From assembly GCF_023516615.1 (NCBI RefSeq), contig NZ_JAMGBF010000108.1, positions 1-64,000 on the forward strand: DNA of 64,000 nucleotides, written 5' to 3'. Of this stretch, positions 50,882-59,282 are shown piece after piece; within the stretch, counting starts at the first letter, position 1; each line of letters starts with the position of its first letter. Position numbers and translations under genes: made by a program. The notes beneath the pieces are model-generated. The model was given only the letters and a program-made list of their open reading frames with translations. It was not told the DNA's origin and did no database searches. The DNA is from Streptomyces panaciradicis. Lineage in GTDB: Bacteria > Actinomycetota > Actinomycetes > Streptomycetales > Streptomycetaceae.

Positions 50882-52363
50882 TCACCGGCCGGCCGGCTGG
50901 CAAACGCGTGCGGTGCCGAACCAGTGCTCCAGGGCCTGGTGGAGGCCGCCGGTGGTGCCGGGGGAGGTCCAGGCGACGTAGCCGTCGGGGCGGATCAAGG
51001 CGGCGTTAAGGGGCGTGCCGGGCATGCTCCAGGTGGCGGTGACCGTGTGGACACGGTCGCTGTAACCGTGGGCGGGCGCCGCGGTGGTCTCGTCGGATGC
51101 CAGGAGCAGGCCGCGTCCGGTGCGCAGGAGCTCTCCGACGCGGGTGCGGCTGCCGTCGGCAAGGGTGAGGGCGGTGTCGGGGGGCAGGCGCCGGCCCAGC
51201 AGGGGATGGGCGCCCTCGGCCAGGTCGTAGCGGATGCCCAGGCCGCTGACGATGCCGGCGGTCCGCTCGGCGGCGTCCTTGTGGGCCAGCAGTTCGCCCA
51301 CCACCTCGCGCACCGGGTCCATGGCCTCGTCCCCGAGGTAGAGCTTGGCGGCCGCCCGGGCATTGCGGATCAACTGCTCCCCGACCGGGTGGCGTTCACC
51401 GTGGTAGGTGTCCAACAGGCCCTCGGGCGCGCGGCCCTGGACGGTGGCGGCCAGCTTCCAGCCGAGGTTGACGGCGTCCTGCAGGCCGGCGCTCAGCCCC
51501 CAGGCGGCCAGCGGGGGGATCTCGTGCGCGGCGTCGCCCGCCAGCAGCACCCGGCCGCGCCGGTAAGTTGCCGCCAGCGCGGAGGAGTTGCCCGAGGCCC
51601 ACAGCCACAGGCACGTAGCGTCGTCGATGGACTCGCCCGTCAGCCGCCGCCACGCATCGGCGACCTCGGCGAACGTCAGCGCACCCGGCTCGGGGCGGGC
51701 GGGCAGGGCCGGGTCGTGGACGACCACCCGGCAGCGGCCCCCGCCCAGCGGGGTGCACACCACCATGCGGCCGCCGGGCAGCCGTTCACCGATCGGCCGC
51801 GGGCGCGGCAAGACACCGGTGATCTCCGCGGTGTACATGCCCCGGGTCGGCTCCCACACGGTGGTGGGGATGCCGGCCAGGCGGCGCACCGTGCTGCCCG
51901 CGCCGTCGCAGCCCACCACCCAGCGGGCGCTGTCCTCACCGGCCCCCTCGGGGCCGGCCCAGGAGATAGCGACCTCATCGGCGCTCTCGCGCAGAGCGGT
52001 GACCTCCCGGCCGCGGCGCACCGGCACGCCGAGCTCGGCCAGCCACTCTCCCAGCGCCTGCTCGGTGCGCGTCTGGGACAGGCCCAGCACCCCGCTGTGG
52101 TCCTCGTCCAGCATGCCCAGATCGAAGCGGACCCCGCCGAAGTGGCCCATCGGGCCCCACCGCACCGCGCCCAGGCGGGGCAGCAGTCCGCGCTGGTCCA
52201 GGGATTCGGCGGCGCGCCGGTTGAAGCCCAGTGCCCGGGACTCCCCGGTCGGTGCGGGCAGCCGGTCGTAGACGGCCACGTCCACTCCGGCCAGCCGCAG
52301 TTCTCCGGCCAGCATCAGGCCGACCGGCCCCGCACCGACCACGATGACGTCAGTTGTATTCAT
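50882..52363 (-). CDS. FAD-dependent aromatic monooxygenase
   Basis: A 493-residue flavin hydroxylase, first gene of a two-gene operon with the 49381 paralogue. FAD motifs V-V-G-A-G-P-V-G-L, G-C-D-G-A-G-S and A-G-D-A-A-H are present. After G-D-A-A-H the sequence E-I-P-P-L-A-A-W-G replaces the usual Q-P-P-x-x-x-Q-G, so the substrate pocket has changed. ATG 52363 is preceded by AAAGGGCC-like sequence. A StrR-type operator lies about 100 bases upstream. Confidence 0.85.
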   Translation of the reverse strand: MNTTDVIVVGAGPVGLMLAGELRLAGVDVAVYDRLPAPTGESRALGFNRRAAESLDQRGLLPRLGAVRWGPMGHFGGVRFDLGMLDEDHSGVLGLSQTRTEQALGEWLAELGVPVRRGREVTALRESADEVAISWAGPEGAGEDSARWVVGCDGAGSTVRRLAGIPTTVWEPTRGMYTAEITGVLPRPRPIGERLPGGRMVVCTPLGGGRCRVVVHDPALPARPEPGALTFAEVADAWRRLTGESIDDATCLWLWASGNSSALAATYRRGRVLLAGDAAHEIPPLAAWGLSAGLQDAVNLGWKLAATVQGRAPEGLLDTYHGERHPVGEQLIRNARAAAKLYLGDEAMDPVREVVGELLAHKDAAERTAGIVSGLGIRYDLAEGAHPLLGRRLPPDTALTLADGSRTRVGELLRTGRGLLLASDETTAAPAHGYSDRVHTVTATWSMPGTPLNAALIRPDGYVAWTSPGTTGGLHQALEHWFGTARVCQPAGR

Positions 52364-52466
52364 TCTTCAAAGGCCCTTTGCGCTGTGGCAATGGTTGGCC
52401 ATGGTGAAGCTACTCAGGGCAGTCTCCGGCCGCAACGATTCCCCAATTCCGCGCCCGGTGACCGGT

Positions 52467-52495
52467 GTTCGACCGTGGAGTCGGCGCAATTGAAC
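52467..52495. promoter_or_regulatory. Predicted StrR-type operator
   Basis: GTTCGACCG-N11-CAATTGAAC in the divergent region between the flavin monooxygenase pair and the short-chain dehydrogenase. Confidence 0.7.
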
Positions 52496-52613
52496 GCAGG
52501 CCTGAACACTTGAGTATGCGGTCCGCGCCGCAGCAATATCGTCGGGTGACTTCGGGATTTTTTCTCCCCCCGGTGAATGCGCGCATTACCGGCCCCTGTG
52601 AAAGGAAGCTGAC

Positions 52614-53342
52614 GTGACGGACGAGAAGATCGCCCTGGTCACCGGTGCCAACAAGGGCATCGGATTCGCCGTGGCACGCGCACTCGGCGAGCGGGGGATC
52701 ACCGTCATCGTCGGCGCGCGGGACGAGACGCTGGGCAAGCAGGCCGCCGACGCGCTGGCCGCCGACGGCATCGCCGCCACGGCCCTGCGCCTGGACGTGC
52801 GCGATGCGGACTGCGTCGCCGAGGCCGCAGCCGCCATCGAAGGACGGCACGGCCGCCTGGACATCCTGGTCAACAACGCCGGCACTGCGGGCACCTTCAC
52901 CGGCCCGCCCAGCGCCGCGCGCGCGGCGGACCTGCGGGAGGTGTACGAGACCAACGTCTTCGGCGTGGTCACCGTCACCGGCGCGATGCTGCCGCTGCTG
53001 CAGCGCTCCAAGGCCGGCCGGATCGTCAACCTCTCCAGCCACACCGCCTCGCTGACCCTGGGCTCGGATGCCGACTCCCCGCTGGCGGCCGTGAACATGA
53101 TCGCCTACCAGTCGTCGAAGACCGCGCTGAACGCGCTCACGCTCGCCTACGCCAAGGAGCTGCGCGGGACGTCCGTCAAGGTCAACGCGGCCCTGCCCGG
53201 TGTGGTGGCCACGGACATCAACCACCACCGCGGCCGGCGCACCCCCGCCGAGGGGGCGGCCGTCGTGGTCCGCCTGGCCCTGCTGGAGGCCTCTGGCCCG
53301 TCCGGGGTGTGCCTGGCGGACGAGGGACCCGTCCCCTGGTAG
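52614..53342 (+). CDS. Short-chain dehydrogenase/reductase (carbonyl-reductase type)
   Basis: A 242-residue classical SDR: T-G-A-N-K-G-I-G at residues 10-17, N-N-A-G, and Y-Q-S-S-K as catalytic Y-x-x-x-K. The T-G-A-N-K-G-I-G-F opening and the Y-E-T-N-V-F-G region are those of menthone/carbonyl reductases that reduce quinones or ketones. It may reduce a polyketide carbonyl, or act as the missing sugar 4-ketoreductase, which is less likely for this subtype. GTG 52614 follows GAAAGGAAGCTG. Confidence 0.85.
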   Translation: MTDEKIALVTGANKGIGFAVARALGERGITVIVGARDETLGKQAADALAADGIAATALRLDVRDADCVAEAAAAIEGRHGRLDILVNNAGTAGTFTGPPSAARAADLREVYETNVFGVVTVTGAMLPLLQRSKAGRIVNLSSHTASLTLGSDADSPLAAVNMIAYQSSKTALNALTLAYAKELRGTSVKVNAALPGVVATDINHHRGRRTPAEGAAVVVRLALLEASGPSGVCLADEGPVPW

Positions 53343-53436
53343 GGCGCCCGATGTACGGCGGCCGCCGAAAGGGCCGCCGCATCCCACCGCACCGCCGGGC
53401 GCGCTGCCCGGCGGGCACGAGACTTGGAGAGACACA

Positions 53437-54315
53437 GTGGCGCTTGAGGGAACGATCCTGGTGCTGGGCGCAACCGGCCGGCAGGGCGGCGCGGTCGCCC
53501 GCGAACTGCTGCGGCGCGGCCACCGCGTGCACGCCCTGGTCCGCGACGCGGCCAAGGACCAGGCGCGGGCGCTCGAACAGGCGGGCGCGGTCCTCGTCCG
53601 CGGCGACATGGACGACGCGGCCTCCCTGGCGGCGGCGATGGACGGCGTCCACGGGGTGTTCAGCGTGCAGACCTTCCGGGGGCCCGGCGGCGTCGAGGCC
53701 GAGGAGCGCCAGGCCCGGGCGGTGGCCGATGCCGCGGTGCGGGCCGGGGTGCGGCACTTCGTCTACAGCTCGGTCGGCGGCGCGGACCGCGACACCCGGG
53801 TCCCGCACTTCGAGAGCAAGCACCGCACCGAGCAGTACCTGGCCACCCTCGATCTGCCCACGACCGTGCTGCGGCCGGTGATGTTCCACGACATCCTGCT
53901 CGACATCGCCCCCCGCCCGGCCGGGGACGGCCTGGTGCTGGCCATGTGGCTGGACCCGCACGTCCCGGTGCAGCTCATCGCGACCGCCGACATCGGCGTG
54001 TTCGCCGCGGACGCCTTCGAGGACGCGGACGCCTGGCTGGGCCGCACGGTGGAGATCGCCGGCGACTGCCTGACGGGGCCGCAGATGGCCGCCGCCTTCG
54101 AAGCGGCCTCGGGCATCCCCACCCGCTACCAGCAGCTGCCCATCGAGCCGCTGCGAAACGCCCGCCCCGACCTGGCCAACATGTTCGACTGGTTCGAGCG
54201 CGACGGCTACCGCGCCGACCTCGACGAACTGCGCCGCACCCGGCCCGGCCTGATCACGCTTCAGAGCTGGCTGGCGGAGAACTGGACGGCGCCGGTGGCG
54301 GCGGCGGCCCGCTGA
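53437..54315 (+). CDS. NmrA-like NAD(P)-binding protein
   Basis: A 292-residue atypical SDR with L-G-A-T-G-R-Q-G-G near residue 8 and the Y-S-S-V-G-G-A segment near 108. The usual catalytic Y-x-x-x-K is not evident, as in NmrA-type redox sensors and some isoflavone-reductase-like enzymes. In polyketide clusters such proteins reduce quinones or serve as auxiliary reductases. GTG 53437 follows TTGGAGAG. It shares an operon with the preceding SDR and converges with a DsbA-like gene 3 bases after its stop. Confidence 0.8.
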   Translation: MALEGTILVLGATGRQGGAVARELLRRGHRVHALVRDAAKDQARALEQAGAVLVRGDMDDAASLAAAMDGVHGVFSVQTFRGPGGVEAEERQARAVADAAVRAGVRHFVYSSVGGADRDTRVPHFESKHRTEQYLATLDLPTTVLRPVMFHDILLDIAPRPAGDGLVLAMWLDPHVPVQLIATADIGVFAADAFEDADAWLGRTVEIAGDCLTGPQMAAAFEAASGIPTRYQQLPIEPLRNARPDLANMFDWFERDGYRADLDELRRTRPGLITLQSWLAENWTAPVAAAAR

Positions 54316-54318
54316 GGC

Positions 54319-54936
54319 TCAGGTGAAGACCGGGCCCCGGGTGCGGGTGCGCTTGAGCTCGAAGAACCCCTCGGTCGCCGCCACGGCGAGCACCCCGTCC
54401 CACAGCCGCACCGCGGCCTCACCGCGCGGGGCCGGCGTCACCACGGGCCCGAAGAACGCCACGTCCCCGACCGCGACGACCGGGGTGCCCACCTCCTCGC
54501 CGACCCGGCCGATGCCCTCGTGGTGCGAGGCGCGCACCGCGCCGTCGTACGTCTCGGCCCCCGCCGCGTCGGCGAGGCGGGGGTCGAGACCCGCCGCTGT
54601 CAGGGCCGCCGCATAGGTGGCGTGCTCCTTGGGCGCCTGCTGCAGGTGGAAGCGGGTGCCGAGCTCGGTGTACAGATCGCCCAGCACCTGCGGGCCGTAG
54701 GTCTGTTCGGCGGCCGCGCACACCCGCACCGGCTCAAGCCGCACGGCCAGGTCGCGGTGCCAGCGCTCGGGCAGATCGGCCCGCCCCTCGTTGAGCACGG
54801 TCAGGCTCATCAGATGCCAGCGCACCTCAAGGGGCCGCTGCCGGGCGACCTCGAGGATCCAGCGGGAGGTCATCCACGCCCAGGGGCAGGTCGGGTCGAA
54901 CCAGAAATCCACCGGGGTTGGGGTGTCGTACCGCAA
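54319..54936 (-). CDS. DsbA-fold protein with single active-site Cys
   Basis: A 205-residue thioredoxin/DsbA-fold protein related to mycothiol-dependent nitroreductase and chromene-carboxylate isomerase groups. The usual C-P-W-C motif is C17-P-W-A20, so the second Cys is lost and dithiol chemistry is ruled out. A monothiol or thiol-conjugating mechanism, perhaps with mycothiol, remains possible. TTG 54936 is chosen because AGGAGG lies six bases upstream. Detoxification of a reactive quinone or diazo compound would fit the context. Confidence 0.75.
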   Translation of the reverse strand: MRYDTPTPVDFWFDPTCPWAWMTSRWILEVARQRPLEVRWHLMSLTVLNEGRADLPERWHRDLAVRLEPVRVCAAAEQTYGPQVLGDLYTELGTRFHLQQAPKEHATYAAALTAAGLDPRLADAAGAETYDGAVRASHHEGIGRVGEEVGTPVVAVGDVAFFGPVVTPAPRGEAAVRLWDGVLAVAATEGFFELKRTRTRGPVFT

Positions 54937-55019
54937 CGGGGCCTCCTCGACGTAGCCGGGCCGGAACAATTTGACAAGCCGCCCCGGAATCTCACTGGAG
55001 CAGGACTCGACAAAACCCC

Positions 55020-55047
55020 GTTCAACCGCTCAATTCCCCGGTTGAAC
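55020..55047. promoter_or_regulatory. Predicted StrR-type operator
   Basis: GTTCAACCG-N10-CGGTTGAAC, both halves perfect but the spacer one base shorter than N11. It lies between the DsbA-like gene and the second methyltransferase-like gene. Confidence 0.75.
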
Positions 55048-55146
55048 GAGCCGCAACACATGCCGGGAATACGGAAGTTGCGGCATTCCGAATCGCCGAC
55101 CTATGGTCTTTTAAATCCACGAGAATTGGCGCTCCGAAAGGAAGGC

Positions 55147-56175
55147 ATGTCCGTGCTGCCCGAGGTTCGTGACCAGTCCGACTCCTACGCGCTGCTCCAT
55201 GTCATCCAGGGCGCGGTGATCACCCAGGCGGTGTCGGTCGCGGCCCGGCTCGGCGTCGCGGACGTGCTGGCCGGCGGCCCGCTGTCCGTGAGTGACATCG
55301 CCGCCCGCGTCGGCTCCGACGCGCAGGCCACCCACCGCCTGCTGCGCGCGCTGGCCGGCCACCGGGTGTTCGCCCGGCGTGCGGACGGCCGCTGGGAGAA
55401 CTCCCCGATGTCCGAGCACCTGCGCGAGGACGCCCCGGACTCCATGCGCGGCTTCGCCCTGCTGATGAGCCACCCCACGCTGTGGGAGGAGTGGGGGCAC
55501 CTGGCCGCCACCGTGGAGAGCGGCGAGGCCAACCTGCCCAAGCTGCGCGGCATGGGCGCACTGGACTTCTTCCACGCCAACCTCGACTACGCCCGGGTGT
55601 TCTTCGAGGCGTTCGGCGGGCTCTCGGCCTCCGAGACCGACCCGATCCTGGCCGCCTACGACTTCTCCGGCTTCACCACGGTCGTGGACGTCATCGCCGG
55701 CCGCGGCAACCTCCTGGCGGGCATCCTGAAGCAGGCACCCGACACCAAGGGCGTGCTGTACGACTCCAAGGTCGCCACCGTCGACTCGCCGGCGCTGTTC
55801 GAGGCGGCCGGAGTCGCCGACCGGCTGACCATCGAGCACGGCGGCTACCTCGACAAGCTGCCCACGGGCGGCGACGCCTACGTCTTCAAGCACATCATCC
55901 ACGACTTCTCCCGGGCCGACGCGCTCACCGCGCTGCGCAACGCGCGCGAGGCGATCGCCCCCGGCGGCAAGCTCCTCGTCATCGAGTACGTGATCCCCGA
56001 GGGCAACGAAAAGCACCTGGGCAACACCATCGACCTCTGGCTGATGCTGATGCTCGGCGCCCAGGAGCGCACCCTCGCCGAGTACACCGCCCTGTTCGCC
56101 GAGGCCGGCTTCAAGCTCACCCGGGCCGTGCCCACCAGCGCGCCGATCTCCCTCATCGAGGGCATCCCGGTCTGA
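55147..56175 (+). CDS. Second O-methyltransferase-like protein with abnormal SAM loop
   Basis: A 342-residue two-domain O-methyltransferase-like protein: winged-helix dimer domain (about 15-100) and Rossmann domain (about 170-340). The SAM loop reads D181-V-I-A-G-R-G187 instead of D-x-G-G-G-x-G, the same positions being altered as in the 15457 protein, which is its paralogue (both share L-P-K-L-R-G-M and I-L-A-A-Y-D-F). K-H-I-I-H-D-F is kept. A coupling, hydrolytic or binding function without methyl transfer is possible. ATG 55147 follows AAAGGAAGGC, and a StrR-type site is about 100 bases upstream. Confidence 0.78.
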   Translation: MSVLPEVRDQSDSYALLHVIQGAVITQAVSVAARLGVADVLAGGPLSVSDIAARVGSDAQATHRLLRALAGHRVFARRADGRWENSPMSEHLREDAPDSMRGFALLMSHPTLWEEWGHLAATVESGEANLPKLRGMGALDFFHANLDYARVFFEAFGGLSASETDPILAAYDFSGFTTVVDVIAGRGNLLAGILKQAPDTKGVLYDSKVATVDSPALFEAAGVADRLTIEHGGYLDKLPTGGDAYVFKHIIHDFSRADALTALRNAREAIAPGGKLLVIEYVIPEGNEKHLGNTIDLWLMLMLGAQERTLAEYTALFAEAGFKLTRAVPTSAPISLIEGIPV

Positions 56176-56232
56176 GCGCCGGCAGCCAGCATCCGACCTG
56201 TTTTTCCCGAACACCCCACTGGAGATGACCCG

Positions 56233-56673
56233 ATGACTGCACGGATGGACAACCCCTCCCTGGTCGTTCCCGGCGCCCTGCAGCCCCTGCTCGACCTGAC
56301 CGAGGTCATCGGCAGGACGGGCGTGCCGAAGACCACCCTCGATCTCGTCCGGCTGCGGGTCAGCGAGATCAACGGCCGCGTCTACACCTTCCCCGAGGAG
56401 CAGGCCGGCGCGTGGGACGCACGGCTGCCCCGGGTGTCCGGCTGGCGCACCGAGTCCTGCTTCGACGAGGCCGAGCGGCACGCGCTGGAGATGGCGGAGG
56501 CCGTCACGCTGATGAGCGACCCGCAGGACATGGCCTCCGACGAGGTCTGGGAGAAGTCCGCCCAGTACTACACCGACGAGCAACTCGGCGCCCTGGTCAT
56601 GCACATCGGCCTGGTCAACCTGTGGAACCGGGTCAACGTCGCCACCCGCCAGGACGACGCGGCCTGGCGCTGA
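56233..56673 (+). CDS. Second AhpD-like protein without CxxC
   Basis: A 146-residue paralogue of the 33421 protein, sharing N-P-S-L-V-V-P at residues 7-13, E-I-N-G-R at 45-49 and H-I-G-L-V-N-L-W-N-R-V-N-V near the end. Again the CxxC cysteines are gone (Arg49, Thr52). Two copies with the same loss suggest selection for a non-redox function in this pathway. It follows the methyltransferase-like gene in one operon. Confidence 0.8.
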   Translation: MTARMDNPSLVVPGALQPLLDLTEVIGRTGVPKTTLDLVRLRVSEINGRVYTFPEEQAGAWDARLPRVSGWRTESCFDEAERHALEMAEAVTLMSDPQDMASDEVWEKSAQYYTDEQLGALVMHIGLVNLWNRVNVATRQDDAAWR

Positions 56674-56693
56674 GATTAGGGAAGAGGGCCATC

Positions 56694-57353
56694 GTGCTCA
56701 CGCTCATCAACGCCGGTCTGGGCAGGACCGGCACGACCTCGCTGAAGGCGGCCCTGGACCGGCTCGACCGCGGCCCGTCCTTCCACATGTTCGACATCGT
56801 CGGCGACGGCGAACGGCTGCGGCAGTGGGAGAAGGTCGTCTGCGACGGCGAACGCCCCGACTGGGCCGCCCTGTTCGCCGGCTACCGGGCCGCGGTGGAC
56901 GGCCCCTGCGCCCTGTACTACCGCCAGCTCAGCCAGGCCTTCCCCGACGCCAAGATGATCCTCACGGTGCGCGACGCCGAGGGCTGGTACCGCAGCACCC
57001 ACGACACCCTGTACCAGTTCGCGCTGCGCAGCATGGCCAGTGCGCCCGAGCCCGGCAGTGCCCAGGCCCGGCTGCTGCGCATCACCCGCGCCATGGTCTG
57101 GGACGGGCTGTTCGGCGGCCGGTTCGCCGACAAGGACCACGCCATCGACGTCTACCACCGGCACAACGAGGACGTGGTGCGGGCCCTGGGCGCGGACAAC
57201 GTCCTCGTCTACGACGTGCAGCAGGGCTGGGAGCCGCTGTGCGCCTTCCTCGGTGTCGACGTCCCGCGCGAGGCCTTCCCGCGCACCAACGACACCGCGT
57301 CCATGCGGCAGCGCATCGCCCGGGCGGCCGGCGCCGCGGGCGCCACCGGTTGA
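56694..57353 (+). CDS. PAPS-dependent sulfotransferase-like protein
   Basis: A 219-residue P-loop protein of the bacterial sulfotransferase group. The 5'-phosphosulfate-binding loop G-L-G-R-T-G-T-T-S-L is at residues 8-17, and a V-R-D-A-E-G-W-Y-R-S segment near 95 fits the 3'-phosphate-binding region. It would place sulfate on a hydroxyl of an intermediate. It is co-directional with the second methyltransferase-like and AhpD-like genes. An alkylsulfatase-type enzyme at 12748 could remove the sulfate. GTG 56694 follows GGGAAGAGGG. Confidence 0.82.
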   Translation: MLTLINAGLGRTGTTSLKAALDRLDRGPSFHMFDIVGDGERLRQWEKVVCDGERPDWAALFAGYRAAVDGPCALYYRQLSQAFPDAKMILTVRDAEGWYRSTHDTLYQFALRSMASAPEPGSAQARLLRITRAMVWDGLFGGRFADKDHAIDVYHRHNEDVVRALGADNVLVYDVQQGWEPLCAFLGVDVPREAFPRTNDTASMRQRIARAAGAAGATG

Positions 57354-57373
57354 GTTCGGCGAGGAGAGCTACG

Positions 57374-57973
57374 GTGCTGATCACGGAAATGACGGTCCCC
57401 GGCGCGTACCGCCTGCAGCCCGAGGCGATCGAGGACCGCCGGGGCCACTTCTTCGAGTCCGTGCGGGCCAGCGAGCTGCTGGCCGCCAGCGGCTGGGAGT
57501 TCACGGTCCGTCAGGTCAACTACTCGGTGTCGCGCCGCAACACCCTGCGGGGCATCCACGGCACCACGGTGCCGCCCGGCCAGGACAAGTTCGTCACCTG
57601 CGTGCGGGGCAGCGCCCTGGACATCGCCGTCGACCTGCGCGTCGGCTCGCCGACGTTCGGCCACTACGACGTCACCCTGCAAAGCCCCGAGACGAAGACG
57701 GCCGTGTACCTGCCCGACGGGGTCGGGCACGCCTTCCTCGCCCTGAGCGACGACACCTGCATGAGCTATCTGTGCTCGCAGGAGTACGTGCCGGGCACGA
57801 TGATCGACGTCGACGCGCTCGACCCCGACCTCGCCCTGCCGTGGGACCTGAAGGAGCCGCCGATCCGCTCGGACAAGGACGCCGCGGCGCCCACCCTGGC
57901 CCAGGCGGCAGCGGCCGGCCTGCTGCCCACCTACGCCCAGTGCCCGCCGCGCCCGCTCACCCCCGCCCGCTGA
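57374..57973 (+). CDS. dTDP-4-keto-deoxyhexose 3,5- (or 5-) epimerase
   Basis: A 199-residue RmlC-like cupin. The catalytic base His62 lies in L-R-G-I-H-G and the acid Tyr132 in S-Y-L-C-S. It inverts C5, or C3 and C5, of a 4-keto-6-deoxysugar, turning the pathway to the L-series. With the 2,3-dehydratase and 3-ketoreductase it predicts an L-2,6-dideoxysugar. GTG 57374 follows GAGGAGAG. It is the last gene before a terminator. Confidence 0.9.
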   Translation: MLITEMTVPGAYRLQPEAIEDRRGHFFESVRASELLAASGWEFTVRQVNYSVSRRNTLRGIHGTTVPPGQDKFVTCVRGSALDIAVDLRVGSPTFGHYDVTLQSPETKTAVYLPDGVGHAFLALSDDTCMSYLCSQEYVPGTMIDVDALDPDLALPWDLKEPPIRSDKDAAAPTLAQAAAAGLLPTYAQCPPRPLTPAR

Positions 57974-57990
57974 AGCCGGCAGGCGCGCCC

Positions 57991-58039
57991 GGGAGAACGG
58001 CGGGCGGCATCCCCCAAGGATGCCGCCCGCCGTTCTCCC
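57991..58039. terminator. Bidirectional terminator
   Basis: A perfect inverted repeat of 21-22 bp (GGGAGAACGGCGGGCGGCATC and its complement) with a 5-base loop between the convergent epimerase and 3-ketoreductase genes. Confidence 0.93.
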
Positions 58040-58056
58040 GTCTGCCCCGCCGCCCT

Positions 58057-59085
58057 TCACCGGCCGCTGCTCACCAGGCGTTCACCGCCCAGGGCGTGGG
58101 CGCGGATGCCGGCCATCAGCCCCGCCTGCCGCACCAGGTCGCGGTGGTGCTCGGCCCGCGCCGCCGGGTTGCGTACGGCCTCGTGGAAGGCGGTGAACAC
58201 CCCCAGGAACTGGTCCGAGGCCGAGGCCCGGATCCGTGTCTCGCGGTCCTTCTGCTCCAGGCGCAGTACCGGGCGGGCGCTCGCCGAGGGCGTGAACGCC
58301 CACTCCAGCACCAGCCGTCCTTCGCTGCCCCACAGTTCGTAGGCCGACCGGTAGCCGTGGGACAGCCCGAAGGAGCAGTGCGCGGTGACCCCGTCGTCGT
58401 CGCCCAGCAGCGCCGCCCCGGACACATCCACGCCCAGCTCCGCATCCCACCTCAAGGCCGCGCCCAACACCCGCGCCGACGGCCCCAGGTAGGCCTGGGC
58501 TGCGCGCACCGGATAGCAGCCCACCTCCCACAGCGCCCCGCCGCCCAGGTCCGCCTGGTACTTGATGCCGCGCGGATCGGTCGGCGGAATACCGAACGTG
58601 CCGTGGTAGGAGCGCAGTTGGCCGATCGCGCCGTCGGCCAGCAGTGCCTGCGCCTGGCTGTGCTGGGGGTGGCGCAGGAACGCGAAGTTCTCCATCAGGG
58701 CCAGGCCGCGCTCCTCGGCGAGCGCGACGAGGTCCTGGGCCATGTCCGGGGCGGGCACCGCGGGTTTTTCGATCAGGACGTGCTTTCCCGCCTGGAGCGC
58801 CCGCCGCGCCCATGTGGCGTGCTCGCTGTTGGGCAGCGGGATGTAGACCGCGTCGATGCCGGGCACCTCCAGCAGCCGCTCATACCCCTCCACCGCCGCG
58901 CAGCCGGCGCCGGCCGCCACGCGCCGGGCCTTGTCCGCGGAGCGGCTGGCGACCGCGACCAGATGGAACGGCGAGCGGGAAATCGCGGGCAGGGCCCGGC
59001 GGGTGGCGATGTCGGCGCATCCGATGATGCCGATACCGGCGCTCTGCTCGGATTCGAGATCGGGCGTCAGATCTTCGTTTTCCAC
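58057..59085 (-). CDS. dNDP-sugar 3-ketoreductase (Gfo/Idh/MocA)
   Basis: A 342-residue NAD(P)H-dependent oxidoreductase: G-I-I-G-C-A-D-I-A near residue 18 and the family's catalytic E-K-P in V-L-I-E-K-P. Homologues reduce the C3 ketone left by the 2,3-dehydratase, setting the C3 stereochemistry of a 2,6-dideoxysugar. GTG 59085 has AGGTGG upstream. It stands alone, convergent to the epimerase and divergent from the nucleotidylyltransferase. Confidence 0.88.
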   Translation of the reverse strand: MENEDLTPDLESEQSAGIGIIGCADIATRRALPAISRSPFHLVAVASRSADKARRVAAGAGCAAVEGYERLLEVPGIDAVYIPLPNSEHATWARRALQAGKHVLIEKPAVPAPDMAQDLVALAEERGLALMENFAFLRHPQHSQAQALLADGAIGQLRSYHGTFGIPPTDPRGIKYQADLGGGALWEVGCYPVRAAQAYLGPSARVLGAALRWDAELGVDVSGAALLGDDDGVTAHCSFGLSHGYRSAYELWGSEGRLVLEWAFTPSASARPVLRLEQKDRETRIRASASDQFLGVFTAFHEAVRNPAARAEHHRDLVRQAGLMAGIRAHALGGERLVSSGR

Positions 59086-59282
59086 AGGTCCACCTAAACG
59101 ATGACAGTAAAAGCGCATGCCTGAACCGGTATGCCGTCAGCCTGAGTAAGCACACCCCGGCCTGTCAACAGGCAGGCAATTCGATTGCGGCGGACGCCGG
59201 GGAACCTTTCGGCCGGGTGGCCGACGCCGATAAAGTGCGGGCACCGCCTGAATAGGCACGAAGTTACTGAGGAGGCGCCACG

